NCBI GenBank assembly: GCA_036417435.1
Contig: CM070904.1
Span: 63,062,408 to 63,126,407 of the forward strand
Origin: Inia geoffrensis
Taxonomy: Eukaryota > Chordata > Mammalia > Artiodactyla > Iniidae
Direction of reading: 5' to 3'
Length of the DNA stretch: 64,000 nt
The position numbers were made by a program, and so were the translations under genes. Positions 48,735-61,200 of this stretch are shown here, one piece after another (position 1 is the stretch's first letter; every line of letters begins with the position of its first letter). The notes below the pieces were generated by a model, which saw nothing but the letters and a program-made list of their open reading frames with translations, had not been told where the DNA came from and made no database searches.

Positions 48735-49340
48735 TAATATCATTACTTAGTGTTTTGGGGGTCCCCAATACCACCCACACATTCTGCGATTCTCTAGAAG
48801 GACTCACAGGACTTAGTATATTGTCATACCTAGAGCTAAGATTTATTACAGAGACATTGTAAACATACACAGCCAGATCACTAATGGAAGAAGACATCAG
48901 GTGGAGTCTAGAGGAATCTGTGTGCAGGCTTACTACGCTCTTTCCCTCCTGTGAGAGGTCACACAGAGTGCACCCTCTCTCCAGCTTCAGAAATTCACTC
49001 AACACACTTGCAGTGTTTTGGCATGGGGAACTCCATTTGAGACTCAAGAGCTTGGGTTTTTTTTAAGGGCTGGTTACATAGGCACCCTCTGTCAACCAAA
49101 ATTTCAGATTCTCAGAAGGAAAGTAGTTATTCACCATAAATCTCATGGTACAGTCTAAGTAGGCTGGCACAGCATTTAGAATCTTATCACTTAAATGTTT
49201 TCAAAAATCAAGTTCCCAGATGCTGTCAAGGGCCAGCCTTGCAAATAGGCCTTTCTGAAGATAAACAACCTAAGGCCTGCTATGTTAAATTATTCCTGCA
49301 CAGGCAGTTGAAAGTGGAGGATCTTATGTTGGTTCCCTCA
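48735..49340 (-). mobile_element. Probable solo LTR of an old endogenous retrovirus
   Basis: Phrases such as 'gattctctagaaggactcac', 'agatttattacagagaca', 'gggctggttacataggcac' and 'gataaacaacctaaggcctg' fit a mammalian ERV LTR (MER21-like by memory). On the - strand an AATAAA lies in the complement of 'tttatt' near 48842. No internal retroviral genes follow on either side. The 152-codon frame across it (48589-49047, -) is incidental. Confidence 0.5.
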
Positions 49341-49660
49341 ATTAAAAAAAAAAAATTCACTGGCCTGTGAAATTCTGAAGTCTAAGAAATATGCTAGCCA
49401 TGCGGTTCTTAGTTTCTTCCATAAATATAGGAACTACACAATTCCCTTCCTCCTTTCCGTTTGATACATCTACTATAAAACTAGCTGTTATACATACTTC
49501 ACTGCATTCCTCAGAAATTATCATTATTCTTTGTGATTCTCCTTTTGATTTACTAAAGAATACTCACAGTTATATAGGTAAACTTAATGGGCTAGATGTC
49601 TTCATTGGGGTGCATAAGAGAAACAGAGATGGGATAATGACAGGCACTTTCTCAATTATT

Positions 49661-49869
49661 ATTATTATTTTTTTTTTTGCGGTACACGGGCCTCTCGCTG
49701 TTGTGGCCTCTCCCGTTGCGGAGCACAGGCTCCAGATGCGCAGGCTCAGCAGCCATGGCTCACAGACCCAGCAGCTCCGCGGCATGTGGGATCTTCCCAG
49801 ACCGGGGCAAGAACCCGTGTCGCCTTCATCAGCAGGTGGACTCTCAACCACTGCACCACCAGGGAAGCC
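49661..49869 (-). mobile_element. CHR-1-type SINE
   Basis: Full-length reverse-orientation copy with a perfect 14-bp duplication 'ctttctcaattatt' at 49647-49660 and 49870-49883. Third CHR-1 in the same orientation within 2.6 kb. Confidence 0.95.
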
Positions 49870-49883
49870 CTTTCTCAATTATT

Positions 49884-50299
49884 GAAATGAAGTTTGGATT
49901 TCTTTTCCTTTCCAGTTCATGTATAAGGCATAATCATTTTTTAAAAAACAAAACAAAAACTCCCAGCTTTTATTCTCCTTATTTTCCCATTAGGTTCATT
50001 AAGAAACTTCAACAACACTGTACTTGCTCTAGGAAAGTTAGGAAACACAGAATTAGGGAAAAGGAATATTGAGATATTCTTGGGTTAAGGCAGTCACAGG
50101 AATTTCTCTGTCTCCTCCTCTTTCTGCACTGGCCAGTGGTAAGCAATTGAAAACTTTTGTAATTTAATCTCTTATCTGCCATGGAAGAAACCTTTACTCA
50201 CAGCAGCAATTATCTTAAAGAGGGGAAAGGGAAACATTTTTTTACATTTCTCAAGAACAGGGGAAGAAAAAATATATACTATATATTCGTATATGTTAA
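49884..50299 (+). other. Intron 2, unassigned
   Basis: No exon or repeat recognised. Confidence 0.5.
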
Positions 50300-51560
50300 A
50301 CTCTAAATATGTTGATTTATTTAAGAAACATTATTGAGTGTCTGCTGTGTACTGGGTCCTTAATGAGGTTCTAAGAATACTGAAATAAAATATAGTTTAT
50401 GTCCTTAAGGAACTTTCAATAAGTAAAAAAGGAGGATCAAGTTATTACCATAGCATACTAAGTGCTACAGTAGAGATCTGTGCAGGATAATATGTGAGCA
50501 CAGAGAAGAGGCATCTGTCTCAGTCTGGAAGGATCAGGTCATAAGCCCACCACTAAGCCCAACCCTTTAGCTAAGATTAGGAGGAGTTGGGTAAATTAGG
50601 GAAGACGGATCCTGCAAGCAGAGAGAGAATAGTATATAATAAAATCTTGGAAGTGAGGGAATGTATGGTATGTTTTATGTACCATAAGGTGATCCTATGG
50701 CTCCAAAAGGAACTATAGGGCAGTATAGGAAAAGAATCTGTGAAGGTAGATTAGAGCCCTATCTCTATGATTATGATAATGTAGTTTGTATGTATTCTTA
50801 TTCATTCAAAATTTATTGAAGGATTTAATATATGCTTTAGAAGAGTCTTCCTGACAGTGGGATAGAGGATAAATAGGATAGAGAATAGTCTGGAATTCAC
50901 TCAACAAACATATATTGATGCTAAGCAATGGTCTAAGATCCAGGAATATAAAAATAAGTGGCAACCATCAAGTTGCATTTTAATATATATATGTCTATTA
51001 ATATACATATATTAAGTACATATGCTTCAATTTACAAAAGAAAGAATGAATGCAATCATTTCAAGTGATCAAAATGAGGACTTAAATTAAGCATTGGGAA
51101 TAAATTTGGGAAGAAATCTAAGATTTATTTAGGAGATAGAATGAAGAGCAGGTGGCATATGAATGTAGGCCACTTCTGAGGGTGATGGCATAGATTCTAA
51201 AATGATACCCATGTATCTGTAAGAGAAGGCTGGATTAATAGTGGTGCTGATGAACTGAAACCAAGAATGGAGAAGAAGGTTCAGATTTAAGGGATTGGGA
51301 AATAAGATGTATAATTAGATTTTAGTTATTAGGTTTGGTTACCTATGGGACATGCAGGTGAAAATGTCCAATGGATGGTTGCAAATATGGACCTAAAAAG
51401 CCTAGGTAGAGTTCTGAATTGGAGATTATAGATATAGGTTTTAGAACAACAGATTTCATCATAGCCTTGAATGTTTATAACATTTCTCGTGTTATATGTA
51501 TGGGGTGAAGGAATATATGAAGGACAGGAGGGTAAGAGGAAGAAAATAAGGAAAACCAGT
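50300..51560 (-). mobile_element. L2-related relics
   Basis: 'attgagtgtctgctgtgtac' and 'ggaactttcaataagtaaaa' near 50330-50430, then 'gggacatgcaggtgaaaatg' and 'ggagattatagatataggt' (51350-51440) recall the complement of L2 coding sequence. Very decayed and patchy. The boundaries are approximate. Confidence 0.45.
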
Positions 51561-51714
51561 TGGTTGCTGGAGATTCAGAAATAGGTTAAGGAATTTACTA
51601 TGAACAGAGGAGAAACACCCATTCCTCTAAGAATTGGAGGGAACAAGAGAGAATTAGCTGCAAATGAAAATAAGTTTGCAGATAAGAGGTGGAGGTGGCA
51701 GGAAGTTAAAAGCA

Positions 51715-52045
51715 TTATCATGAATCACTTATATCTGGAATCTAAAAAAAGTCAAAGCTGTAAAAAACAGAGAGCAAAATGGTGGTTACTAAGGAATTGG
51801 AGGGGGGCAGATAAGACTGATGGTGTTTAAATTTGTAACAGGTAGTAAAGCCATAGAGATCCAATGTACAGTATGACAAATATAGATAATAATATTGTAC
51901 TATAATTATTTAATATGAGAAATATGACTACAACAATCCTATTACAATATATAAATGTATCAAAGTAACACACTGTAACACCTTAAACTTACAAAATGTT
52001 ACATGTCAAATTCATTCAATTTAAAAAATCAAATAAACAAAAAAT
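51715..52045 (+). mobile_element. L1 3' end, 5'-truncated
   Basis: 'atcatgaatcacttatatct', 'atggtggttactaaggaatt', 'acaccttaaacttacaaaat' and an A-rich end match an old L1 3' UTR of about 330 bp. Confidence 0.7.
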
Positions 52046-52999
52046 AGGGTTATCATATGAGAGTCCATTTTTTTCCTGTGAAATACAAGACCAGGTCATC
52101 TACTGAGTGAAATGATTTTAGAATATTCTGAAAGTGGTAATAAAGACTTGAAAGCTTCAGTTAAGAAAAGAAAGAAGAAAAATTTTGCATCCAGCCTTTA
52201 CCATGAATTTTTGATGGTGTCAATTCATGTTTGCTGGTTATTTTTTCATCAAGTTTCTTGATATAGAAGTAGAACAAGTGGGTGGCCAAATCCAGGATTA
52301 AGAGATTGTACAGTTAAGAGCAGAAGAATTTCTGGTTAGGTGGCCAAAGTGTGCATACTAAAGCAATTGAAATTATGTGCTTTGAGATGCAAGCTAAAAT
52401 CAGAAAGAAGCTAATCTAGGAGGAATGTAACACACTAAGAACAAAAAGAGGGTTTATGGCTGAAGTGTTCATGAAGTGAGAGAACAGATATAGAGGGAGT
52501 AGAAGAATGTGAGAGTTCAAAGGATAGGTTATTGTCAATGAGTAAATATGGATGTTTAGGATCTTCTGTCTTCATAATGAGTCATAAAAGTGGGTAGCTG
52601 GAATGAGATTGAGGAATTCAAGAAACTCTAAGACTAGAGCAATTCTCCTAGAATGGTGGTAGTTTTAGGAGCATTTAGAGAGACTGTTGTGAAAGGAAGA
52701 GCAAAAATTCTTGAATGTGAGGAAATGACTAGTATCTTGGAAGATAACGGTTTTGAGGAGAGACTGGTATAATTGAATGCCTTGTGAATGGTCTTTTGCT
52801 TAAATTTAAATGAATAATGGCCCAGAAGTAGCAATAATGAAGCAAGATCATACTTATCTTTTTGTTCTCCCACATCTAACTCCATCACCCAACCCCTGTG
52901 GTTTGATATGACACTAGACAGCATTATATGAGGGCGTTACAGAGGCATCTGTATCCTCAAGAGACAACATAATTATTCCCATTTTAATGTGAGATGCCA
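52046..52999 (+). other. Intron 2, mostly unassigned
   Basis: No exon found. 52300-52860 has L2-like purine-rich phrases ('gaatgtgaggaaatgactag') but is too diverged to call. Confidence 0.4.
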
Positions 53000-53055
53000 G
53001 GCTTGCTGAAATGCACATTCTTAACCACTTAACCACTGGACCACCAGGGAAGTAA
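53000..53055 (-). mobile_element. SINE head fragment
   Basis: 'ttaaccactggaccaccagg' then 'gaagt' is the complement of a CHR/tRNA-Glu SINE head. Only about 55 bp remain, ending where an old L1 begins. Confidence 0.7.
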
Positions 53056-56000
53056 CATGGCCCTTTCAAAAGAACAAAATAAATTTCCAGAAACAGCCCC
53101 TGAAGAAACATATGCATCAGACTTAATAGACAAAGACTTTAAAATAACTGTTGTAAATATGCTCAAAGAGCTAAAGGAAGCCAGACTCAAAGAACTAGAG
53201 GAAATAGAGAAAGCAATAATATGAACAAAATAAAAATTTTACTAGAGGGGTTCAAGAATACACTTGAACAGGCAGAGGAAATAATCAGTGAACTTAAAGA
53301 CAGGTCATTTGAAAAAATGGAGCCTGAGGTACAAAAAGGAAAATGAAAGAAAACTTAACAGAACCTAAGGGACTTATAGGACACTATCAAGTGCAGCAAT
53401 ATGTGCATCAAGGGAGAAGGAGAAGAGAGAAATTCTTTGGAAGAAGTAGATTATTTGAATAAATAATAAAACTTCTCAAGTTTGAGGAATAACATGGATA
53501 TACAAATCCAGGAAGCTCAACACACTTCATGTAGGATAAATCCAAGAGTCGTACATCAAGACAAATTATAATCAAACTGTTGAAAGACAACGGTAGAATC
53601 TGGAAAGCAGCAGGAGGAAAGTGACTCATCATGTACAAGGGAGCCCCAATAAGGCTGTCAGTGGATTTCTCAGCAAAAACCATGCAGACCAGAAGACAAT
53701 GGGGTGATGTATTTAAAGTATTGAAGAAAAAAACCTGTTAACCAAAAATTTTATATCTGGCAAAACTGTCCTTCAGAAATGAGGGAGAAATTAAAATATT
53801 CCCAGACAAGCAAAAGTGGAAGGAGTTCATTACCCCTAGACCTGACTTACAAGAGCTGCTAAGGAATGTCCAAGTTGAAGTGAAGGAGTGCTAGAGAGTA
53901 TCTTGAAGCCAAGTAAAAATATAAAGTCCTCTGGGAAAGGTAAATACATAGACAAATATAAAAATCAGTATTATCGTAATTTTGGTTTGTAACTCTGATT
54001 TTTATTTTCTACAGGATTTAAAAGACAAATGTATAAAAAATAATTTTAAGTCTATATTAATGGGTACACAGTATATAAAGGTGAAGTTTGTGACATCAAT
54101 AGCAAAGTGGGGGGCAGAGCTATAAAGGCATAAGGTTTTTGTATACAACTGAAGTTAAGTTGTTGTTGATTTGAGATAGATTGTCATAACTTCAGGATAT
54201 TATATGTAATCTCAGTGATAACCACAAAGAAAATATAAAATATGCACAAAAGGAGAGGAGAAGGGAATCAAAGTGTGTCACTACAAAAAACCAACTAAAT
54301 ACAGAGGAAGGCAGTAGAAGAATAAATGAGGAACAAAATGCTATGACATACAAAAAATAAAGAACAAAATGACAAAAGTAAGTACTTCCCTATGGGTAAT
54401 TACTTTAAATATAAATGGGCCCCACCCTACTCAAAAGACATAGATTAACATAATGGATAAAAAAACAGGATTCCACTATGTGCTGTCTATAAGACTCACT
54501 TTAGATTTTAAAACATGCATAGATTGAAAATGAAAGGATGGGAAAAGACTCTGTGCAAATAGTAACCAAAAGAGAGCAAGTGTGGCTATGCTAATATCAG
54601 ACAAAGTAGACTTTATGTCAAAAATTGTTACAAAAAAAAGGAGGGACATTACATAGTGATAAAAGGATGGAATCAAGAAGATATAACAGTTATAAACATA
54701 TATGCACTGAACATCAAAACTCAAAAATGTACGAAGCAAACATTTATAGTGTTTAAGGGAAGAAATAGATGACTCTACAGTAACAGTAGGCAGCTTCAAT
54801 ATCTCACTTTCAACACTTCCATTAATGGATAGAACAACCAGACAAAGATGATCAATAAGGAAATAGAAGACTTGAACAACATCATGGACCAATTGGAAAT
54901 AGCAGACATATACAGAATATTCCACCCAGCAGTAGCAGAATTCACATGTTTTTCAAGTTTACATGAAACATTCTCTAAGACCATATTTTAAGCCATTAAA
55001 AAGGCACCATAAATTTAAAAAGATTGAAGTCATACAAAGTGTCTTTTCTAATCACAGTGGAATGAAACTAGAAATCAATGGCAGAAGGAAAACTAAGAAA
55101 CTCACAAGTATGTGGAAATTAAATAACACACTCTTGAATAACCAATGGGTCAGAAAAAAAATCATAAGGGAAATTAGAAAATATCTTGGAGACAAATGAA
55201 AATGAAAGCACAACATACCAAAACTTATGGGATGCAGTGAAAGCGTGCTGAAAGGGTGAGGAAAGATCACAAATCAGTAACCTAACTTTATACCTTAAGA
55301 AATTAAAAAAAGAACAGAATAAACCCAGAGCTACCAGAAAGAAGGAAATAGTAAAGATTAGAGCAATGATAAACAAAATAGAGACTAGAAACTAATAAAG
55401 CCAATGAAACCAAGAATTGGTTCTTCTAAAAGATCAACAAAATTGACAAATCTTTAGTCAAATTGATTAAGAAAAAGAAGACTCAAATAACTAAAATCAG
55501 AAATGAAAGAGGGGACAATACCACCAATTTTACAGAAATAAAAAGAATTCCAAAAGTACTATGAACAATTGTACACCAACAAATTGGATAACCTAGATAA
55601 AATTGACAAATTCCTAGAAACACAACCTACCAAGACTGGAACATGGAAAAATAGAAAATCTGAATAGACCTATATCTAGTAAAGAGGTTGAAACAGTAAC
55701 CAAAAAGTTTACAACAAAGAAAGCCCAGAACTTAATGTCTTCCCTGGTGATTTCTACCAAACATTCAAAGAAGAATTAACACCAGTCCTTCCCACACTCT
55801 TCCAAAATATTGATCAAGGTGGAACACTTTCCTAACTCAGTTCTATGAAGCCAGCAACCCTAATCCCAAAGCCAGACAAAGGCACTACAAGAAAACTACA
55901 GGCTGATATGTCTTATGAATATTAATACAAAAATCCTCAACAAAATACTAGCAAAGGAAATTCAACAGCATGTTAAAAGGATTATACACTTTGACCAAGT

Positions 56001-56063
56001 GCGATTTATTCCTGCAGTGCAAGGATGGTCAAGTCAATCAGTGTAATCAAAATGAGTCAATGT

Positions 56064-56280
56064 GGGCTTCCCTGGTGGCGCAGTGGTTGAGAGTCCTCCT
56101 GCCAATGCAGGGGACATGGGTTTGTGCCCCGGTCCGGGAGGATCCCACGTGCTGCGGAGCGGCTGGGCCCATGAGCCATGGCTGCTGAGCCTGCACGTCC
56201 AGAGCCTGTGCTCCGCAACAGGAGAGGCCACAGCAGTGAGAGGCCCGTGTGCTGCAAAAAAAAAAAAAAAAAAAAAAAAA
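56064..56280 (+). mobile_element. CHR-1-type SINE nested in the old L1
   Basis: Full-length + copy ending in a pure A tail of about 26. 'agtcaatg' flanks both sides as part of the duplication. Confidence 0.94.
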
Positions 56281-56909
56281 TCAGTCAATGCAGTACACCC
56301 CTTTAACAGAATGAAGAGGGGGACAAAAACCACAGGATCATCTCAATTGATGCAGAAGAGTTGATAAAATAACACCTTTTTTAAAAATAAAAGTGCTCAA
56401 CAAACTAGGACTAGAAGGAAACTATTGCAACATAATAAAGGCCATATACGAAAAACCACAGCTAACATAATACTCCATGGCGAAAGACTGAAAGCTTTTT
56501 CTCTGAGATCAGGAACAAGACAAGGATGTCCACTTTCACTACTTCTATTCAACATAGCACTGTAAGTCCTACCCAAAGTAATTAGGCAAGAAAAGCAATA
56601 TCCAAGTTGGAAAGGGAGAAGAAAAATTATTTCCATTTGTTTGCAGATTACTTGATCCTGTGTGTAGAAAACCAGAAAGATTCCATCAAATAAACTAGTA
56701 GAACTAATAAACAAATTCAGCAAAGTTGTAGGGTACAAAGTCAACACTCAGAAATCATTAACATTAAACAAACTGAAAAGGAAATTAAGAAAATTCAACT
56801 TATAATAGTATCAAAATGAATAATAGACTTAAGAATAAACTTAACCAAGTAGGCGACAGACTTACACACTAAAAACTACAAAATGTTGCTGAAAGAAATT
56901 AAAAGAAGA

Positions 56910-57027
56910 GGGAGTTCCCTGGTGGCTTAGTGGTTAGGATTCCAGGCTTTCACTGCCGTGGCCCAGTTCAATCCCTGGTCGGAGAACTGAGATCCTGCAA
57001 GCTGCACAGAGCAGCCAGAAGAAAAAA
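56910..57027 (+). mobile_element. Short tRNA-Glu-related SINE nested in the old L1
   Basis: 'gggagttccctggtggctta', 'cagttcaatccctggtcgg', 'aactgagatcctgcaagc' and an A-rich tail. Perfect 14-bp duplication 'aaattaaaagaaga' at 56896-56909 and 57028-57041. Confidence 0.93.
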
Positions 57028-57588
57028 AAATTAAAAGAAGAAACATGGGGGAAAGTCTGTGTTCTTGGGTTGGACCCTTACCTTTCACCATATACAAATT
57101 AACTTAAACCTGATCAAAGACCTAAATGCAAGAGCTACTATAAAACTCTTAGAAGAAATCATAGAGGGAGAGCTTCATGACATTGGGTTTGACAATGACT
57201 TCTTAGATATGACACCAAAAACACAAGACAACAAAAGAAAAACTAGGTAAGTTGGACTTCATCAAAATTAAAACTTTTGTGCATCAAAGGACACTATCAA
57301 CAGAGTGAAAGGCAACCCAAGGAATGAGCGAAGATAATTGCAAATCACTTATCTGATAAAGGATTGATATTTAGAATATATAAACAGCTCCTACTCTCAA
57401 CAACAAAAAACAACTTGATGAAAAAATAGGGAAAGGACTTGAATAGACATTCTCCAAAGAAGTTACACAAATGACCAATAAGCACATGAAAAGATGCTCG
57501 ACATCATTAGGGAAATACAAGTTAAAACCACAGTAAGACACCACTTTGTACCCATTGGAATGGCTATTACAGAAAATTAAATTAAGGG

Positions 57589-57805
57589 GCTTCCCTGGTG
57601 GCGCAGTGGTTGAGAGTCTGCCTGCCGATGCAGGGGACACAGCTTTGTGTCCCGGTCCGGGAGGATCCCGTGTGCCGTGGAGCGGCTGGGCCCGTGAGCC
57701 ATGGCCGCTGGACCTGCGCGTCCAGAGCCTGTGCTCCGCACAGGAGAGGCCACAACAGTGAGAGGCCCACGTACCGCAAAAAAAAAAAAAAAAAAAAAAA
57801 AATCA
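57589..57805 (+). mobile_element. CHR-1-type SINE nested in the old L1
   Basis: Full-length + copy, 'ggcttccctggtggcgcag' to 'acgtaccgc' and an A tail of about 24. Confidence 0.94.
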
Positions 57806-58345
57806 GTGTTGGTGAGGATGTGGGGAAATTAGAACTCTTGTACATTGCTGATGGGAATGTAAAATAGTGTATCCACTGTGGAAAATAAATGATGTTTCTT
57901 CAAAACAAAACATAGGATTACCATATGATCTAGCAATTCCACTTCTGGGTACATACCCAAATGAACTGAAAGCAGGGATTCAAAGAGATATTTGTATGCC
58001 CATGTTTATAGCAGCCTTATTTAGTGGCCAAAAGGTGGAAGCAACCCAAGTGCCCCTCAGTGGATGAATAGATAAACAAAATGTGGTATATACATACAAT
58101 GGATAGACTAGTTGGATTCAGAGAGACAGAAAGTAGTAGAGGCCAGGGGAAAGGAGTGGGGAATTAGTGTTTCAAAGGACAGATTTTCAGTTGGGGAAGA
58201 TGAAAAAGTTCTGGAGGTGGATGGTGGTGATGGTTGCACAACAATGTAACTGTACTTAATGCCACAGAACTGTACACTTAAAAATGGTTAAAATGGCAAA
58301 TTTTATGTTACATATATTTTACCACAACTTTCAAAAAATCTATTA

Positions 58346-58859
58346 CCAAAAAACAAAAATCAGTGTAGCCTAGATTCTCCTACTATGTTTTATTGCTGTT
58401 CACCTGTCATTCATCAGTTTGTACAGACTCGCCTGCCTTTTACCACTTAGCTGTCCATACTCCAAGTCAGTTCTTCTCACAGCATTTCTTCTAGTTCACT
58501 GCAGTTTAAGACTCAGAAGCTCCTCTTTGAAAAGTCAGTGTGCTACATCCATTTAAGAACATTCTGTCAAGCAAAGACATCTGCGTATTCCAAATCAATA
58601 AAGGAGACAAAGACAAATAAGGCAGGTAAGTGATTTTTTTAAAATACTATTGGCCAAAATTACAAAAGCAGCACATGCTTATTGAAAAAAATGCAAATAA
58701 TCCAAGATACACAGAATATAAAGTGATGGTCCTCTCCCTCACTTCCCAGAGGTAATCATTGTTAGTAATATATGTATATCCTTCCAGAATGTGTGAATCA
58801 TGTTTTTTCAAAAATGGAGTTATGCTAATTTGAAAAAGGTTTTAAATTTTTTTAAATAT
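58346..58859 (+). other. Intron 2, unassigned
   Basis: No exon or clear repeat recognised. A 'ggcaggtaag' near 58621 looks like a splice donor but has no acceptor-bounded coding frame before it that resembles TANK. Confidence 0.45.
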
Positions 58860-59060
58860 CTTTATCTTCACCATCATCATCACTAAGATTTATTGGGGCT
58901 TATGTTTGTCAAAGTGCTTCACAGTCATTTGATTTAATCATTTTACAGCTCTTATGAGGAAGAATTATCTTTCATATGAGGAAACTGAAGTACAAAAAGG
59001 GTGAAATAACTTGCCCACAACCACATCACTAATAAGTAGTAGAACTATGATTTGAAAAAA
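58860..59060 (+). mobile_element. MIR SINE relic
   Basis: 'gtcaaagtgcttcacagtc', 'atatgaggaaactgaagtac', 'ataacttgcccacaacc', 'agtagtagaactatgattt' appear in order. Confidence 0.75.
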
Positions 59061-59089
59061 AAAAATTGCTTGACCACAGATTTCATGTC

Positions 59090-59830
59090 TATGACTTCTT
59101 TGCCTAAAATCATCCATAGTCTTTCAAGTTCACACAAGGAACTACCTCATTCCATCTAATAACTGATCATATCTCTTGTACTACCTCTTACTTAAAGCAC
59201 TATTTTTCTTTAACATTTCAGATACCATATTTGATTTTTCCCATTCCTTTTTGGGTTGCATTTCCTCATTCTTCTCTGTAGGCTTATTCTCTACTACCAG
59301 GTCACTAAACATTAGACTTATTCAAGGCCTTCTTTGCATCTTACTTTATATTCTTGTATGAGCTATTTCATCTTCTCCTATGGCTTCAAATACCTATGAC
59401 AGTGACTCCTAAATTTATCTCCCTACTCCAGATTTACCCTCTGAGCTCTAGACCCATATATCTTATTGTCACTTGGAAGGCACATTAAACTGAATGCCAG
59501 ACCTGAACTTATATATCGACTATTTTTTTTCCCACCTATACCATATTAATAGAGTAATGAGTTTTATAAGGCACCGTGTGGAATAATACTGCCTTTTATT
59601 TATCCTAAGTTACGTCACTTAAATTTCAAAGGATGATCATTCATACTGCTACTAATATCCTACTATTGATCATCAAGTATATTTACTTTCCCTGGCTCCT
59701 AAGAGGTGTTCTTCTCTATACCAAATTTTCCATTGTTACATCTAGGCACTCCTACCACCATGACATTAAATTGTTTGTCTTAGAACCTCTAGTCTGTAAG
59801 AAAACATGACTATTTTTAGCTCTTCCTTAC
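59090..59830 (+). mobile_element. L2 LINE relic (reverse-transcriptase region)
   Basis: 'tcctatggcttcaaatacc', 'atgacagtgactcctaaat', 'ttatctccctactccagatt' and 'agctctagacccatatatc' match the L2 stretch that encodes the YADDSQIY motif. Degenerate. Confidence 0.6.
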
Positions 59831-59999
59831 AGTATAGCCTTTATTCTAGACCATATTAAAAAGGCAGGTAATCCCAGAAAATACTGAACCAATTGTATCC
59901 TTTTCCCTCCTTCAATCCTTAAATTCATATTACTTCAGAGAGCAGAAAAGAGAATTAACTTTTTATGAATGAGTATATTTTGCAAGAGTCACATACTTT

Positions 60000-60170
60000 A
60001 TATGTAAATACTGCCAGCCCTACCAAGTTGGCATTGTTAGCCCCGTTTTCAAATGAAGAAGCTGAGACTCTCAGAAATAAGTTAATTTTTTAACATAAGT
60101 GGCAGAATCTATACTGAAACAGTTTACCTGACTCAAAAGTCCATATTCATTATACTAACCTAGTTAAATC
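60000..60170 (+). mobile_element. MIR-like relic
   Basis: 'agccccgttttcaaatgaag', 'aagctgagactctcagaaat' and a degenerate tail 'gactcaaaagtccatattc' fit MIR order. Confidence 0.55.
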
Positions 60171-60639
60171 ACAGCCCATTCCAGGTTTTCAAACTGTTTT
60201 CTTCCCATTGCTATAAATAACCAAATATAATCTTCCCTATCCTTGGATAAATCCTTACTTTGTGATTTATACATCTCTTACTAGGAGAGGCTAGAGTATA
60301 AAGTTTGCCATTCATATTTCTTTTATTCATCCTACAAATAATTTATGATGTTCCAGGAACATAATAAATGCTAGGGATTCAAAGATACATAAAACATAAA
60401 ATGTACCTTTTAAAGGATTCACAGTCTAATATGGCTTATTCTGTTTCTTGCTTTGTATAAGCACTTAGGTATACCCAGACTAAAAGGTCTTCTGACTGTT
60501 GCAAAGTAGAGGAATATTTTAATCACAGTAGCGCCTGACATAAACAACTTTTAATGTGCTTAAAGAATAAGAGAAGAGATTATTATATAGGGCAGTGGTA
60601 GAGCTGGCTTGGCCTTTGAATTTTGTGCAGATAGAATAA

Positions 60640-60998
60640 GCTATTGTTACAAAGAGATCAGGAAATACCATGCTTAAATAAGATAGAAGTTTATTTCTCT
60701 CTCATGTAACAGTCCAGAAGTGGGTAGGCAGGGCTAGTCAGGCAGCTCATTCACCCGTAAATTACAGTTTCCCTCTCTGGAGTCACAGTGGCTGCTCTAC
60801 TTGTTATCATTTCCCTGCCAGTAAGAAGAGAGAAGTGGGGAAGAGCAAACAACTTCCTTTTAATGATGTAGTCCAGAATTTGGACAGGTCACTTCTGTTC
60901 ATACCCTGTTAGCCAGAACTTAGTTACATGGTCACACCTAGTAGTGGGGAAGGCCAGTAAATATATTCTCTAGCTGGATGATCATGTGCCCACTTAAA
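60640..60998 (+). mobile_element. Unnamed ancient interspersed repeat, copy 2
   Basis: 'agatagaagtttatttctct', 'caggcagctcattcac', 'gttagccagaacttagttac', 'atggtcacacctagtagtg' parallel copy 1 at 41460-41870 in the same order and orientation. Confidence 0.55.
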
Positions 60999-61011
60999 GG
61001 TCTATATTACT

Positions 61012-61188
61012 GGGCTTCCCTGGTGGCGCAGTGGTTGAGAGTCCGCCTGCTGATTCAGGGGACACAGGTTCATGCCCTGGTCCGGGAAGATCCCACATGC
61101 CTCAGAGCGGCTGGGCCCATGAGCCATGGCTGCTGAGCCTGTGCGTCCGTAGCCTGTGCTCTGCAACGGGAGAAGCCACACAAAATAA
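61012..61188 (+). mobile_element. 3'-truncated CHR-1 SINE
   Basis: Starts at the intact head and stops at 'gcaacgggagaagccaca', followed by a short A-rich tail. It lacks the last part of the family body. A perfect 12-bp duplication 'gtctatattact' at 61000-61011 and 61189-61200 shows that it inserted in truncated form. Confidence 0.94.
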
Positions 61189-61200
61189 GTCTATATTACT

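Larger units (their letters stand above)
53056..58345 (+). mobile_element. Decayed near-full-length older L1
   Basis: ORF1 remains (53100-53900, with a coiled-coil-like KELKEARLKELEEIEKA stretch), then ORF2 from about 54400: endonuclease-like sequence to 55200, the linker, reverse transcriptase to about 56800, and C-terminal parts to 58070, ending in a 3' UTR near 58345. Many stops and frameshifts. Three SINEs are nested inside, and a coding segment equivalent to ORF2 residues of roughly 790-945 is missing near 56910-57041. Open frames on the - strand here (for example 54476-54925) are antisense shadows. Confidence 0.88.
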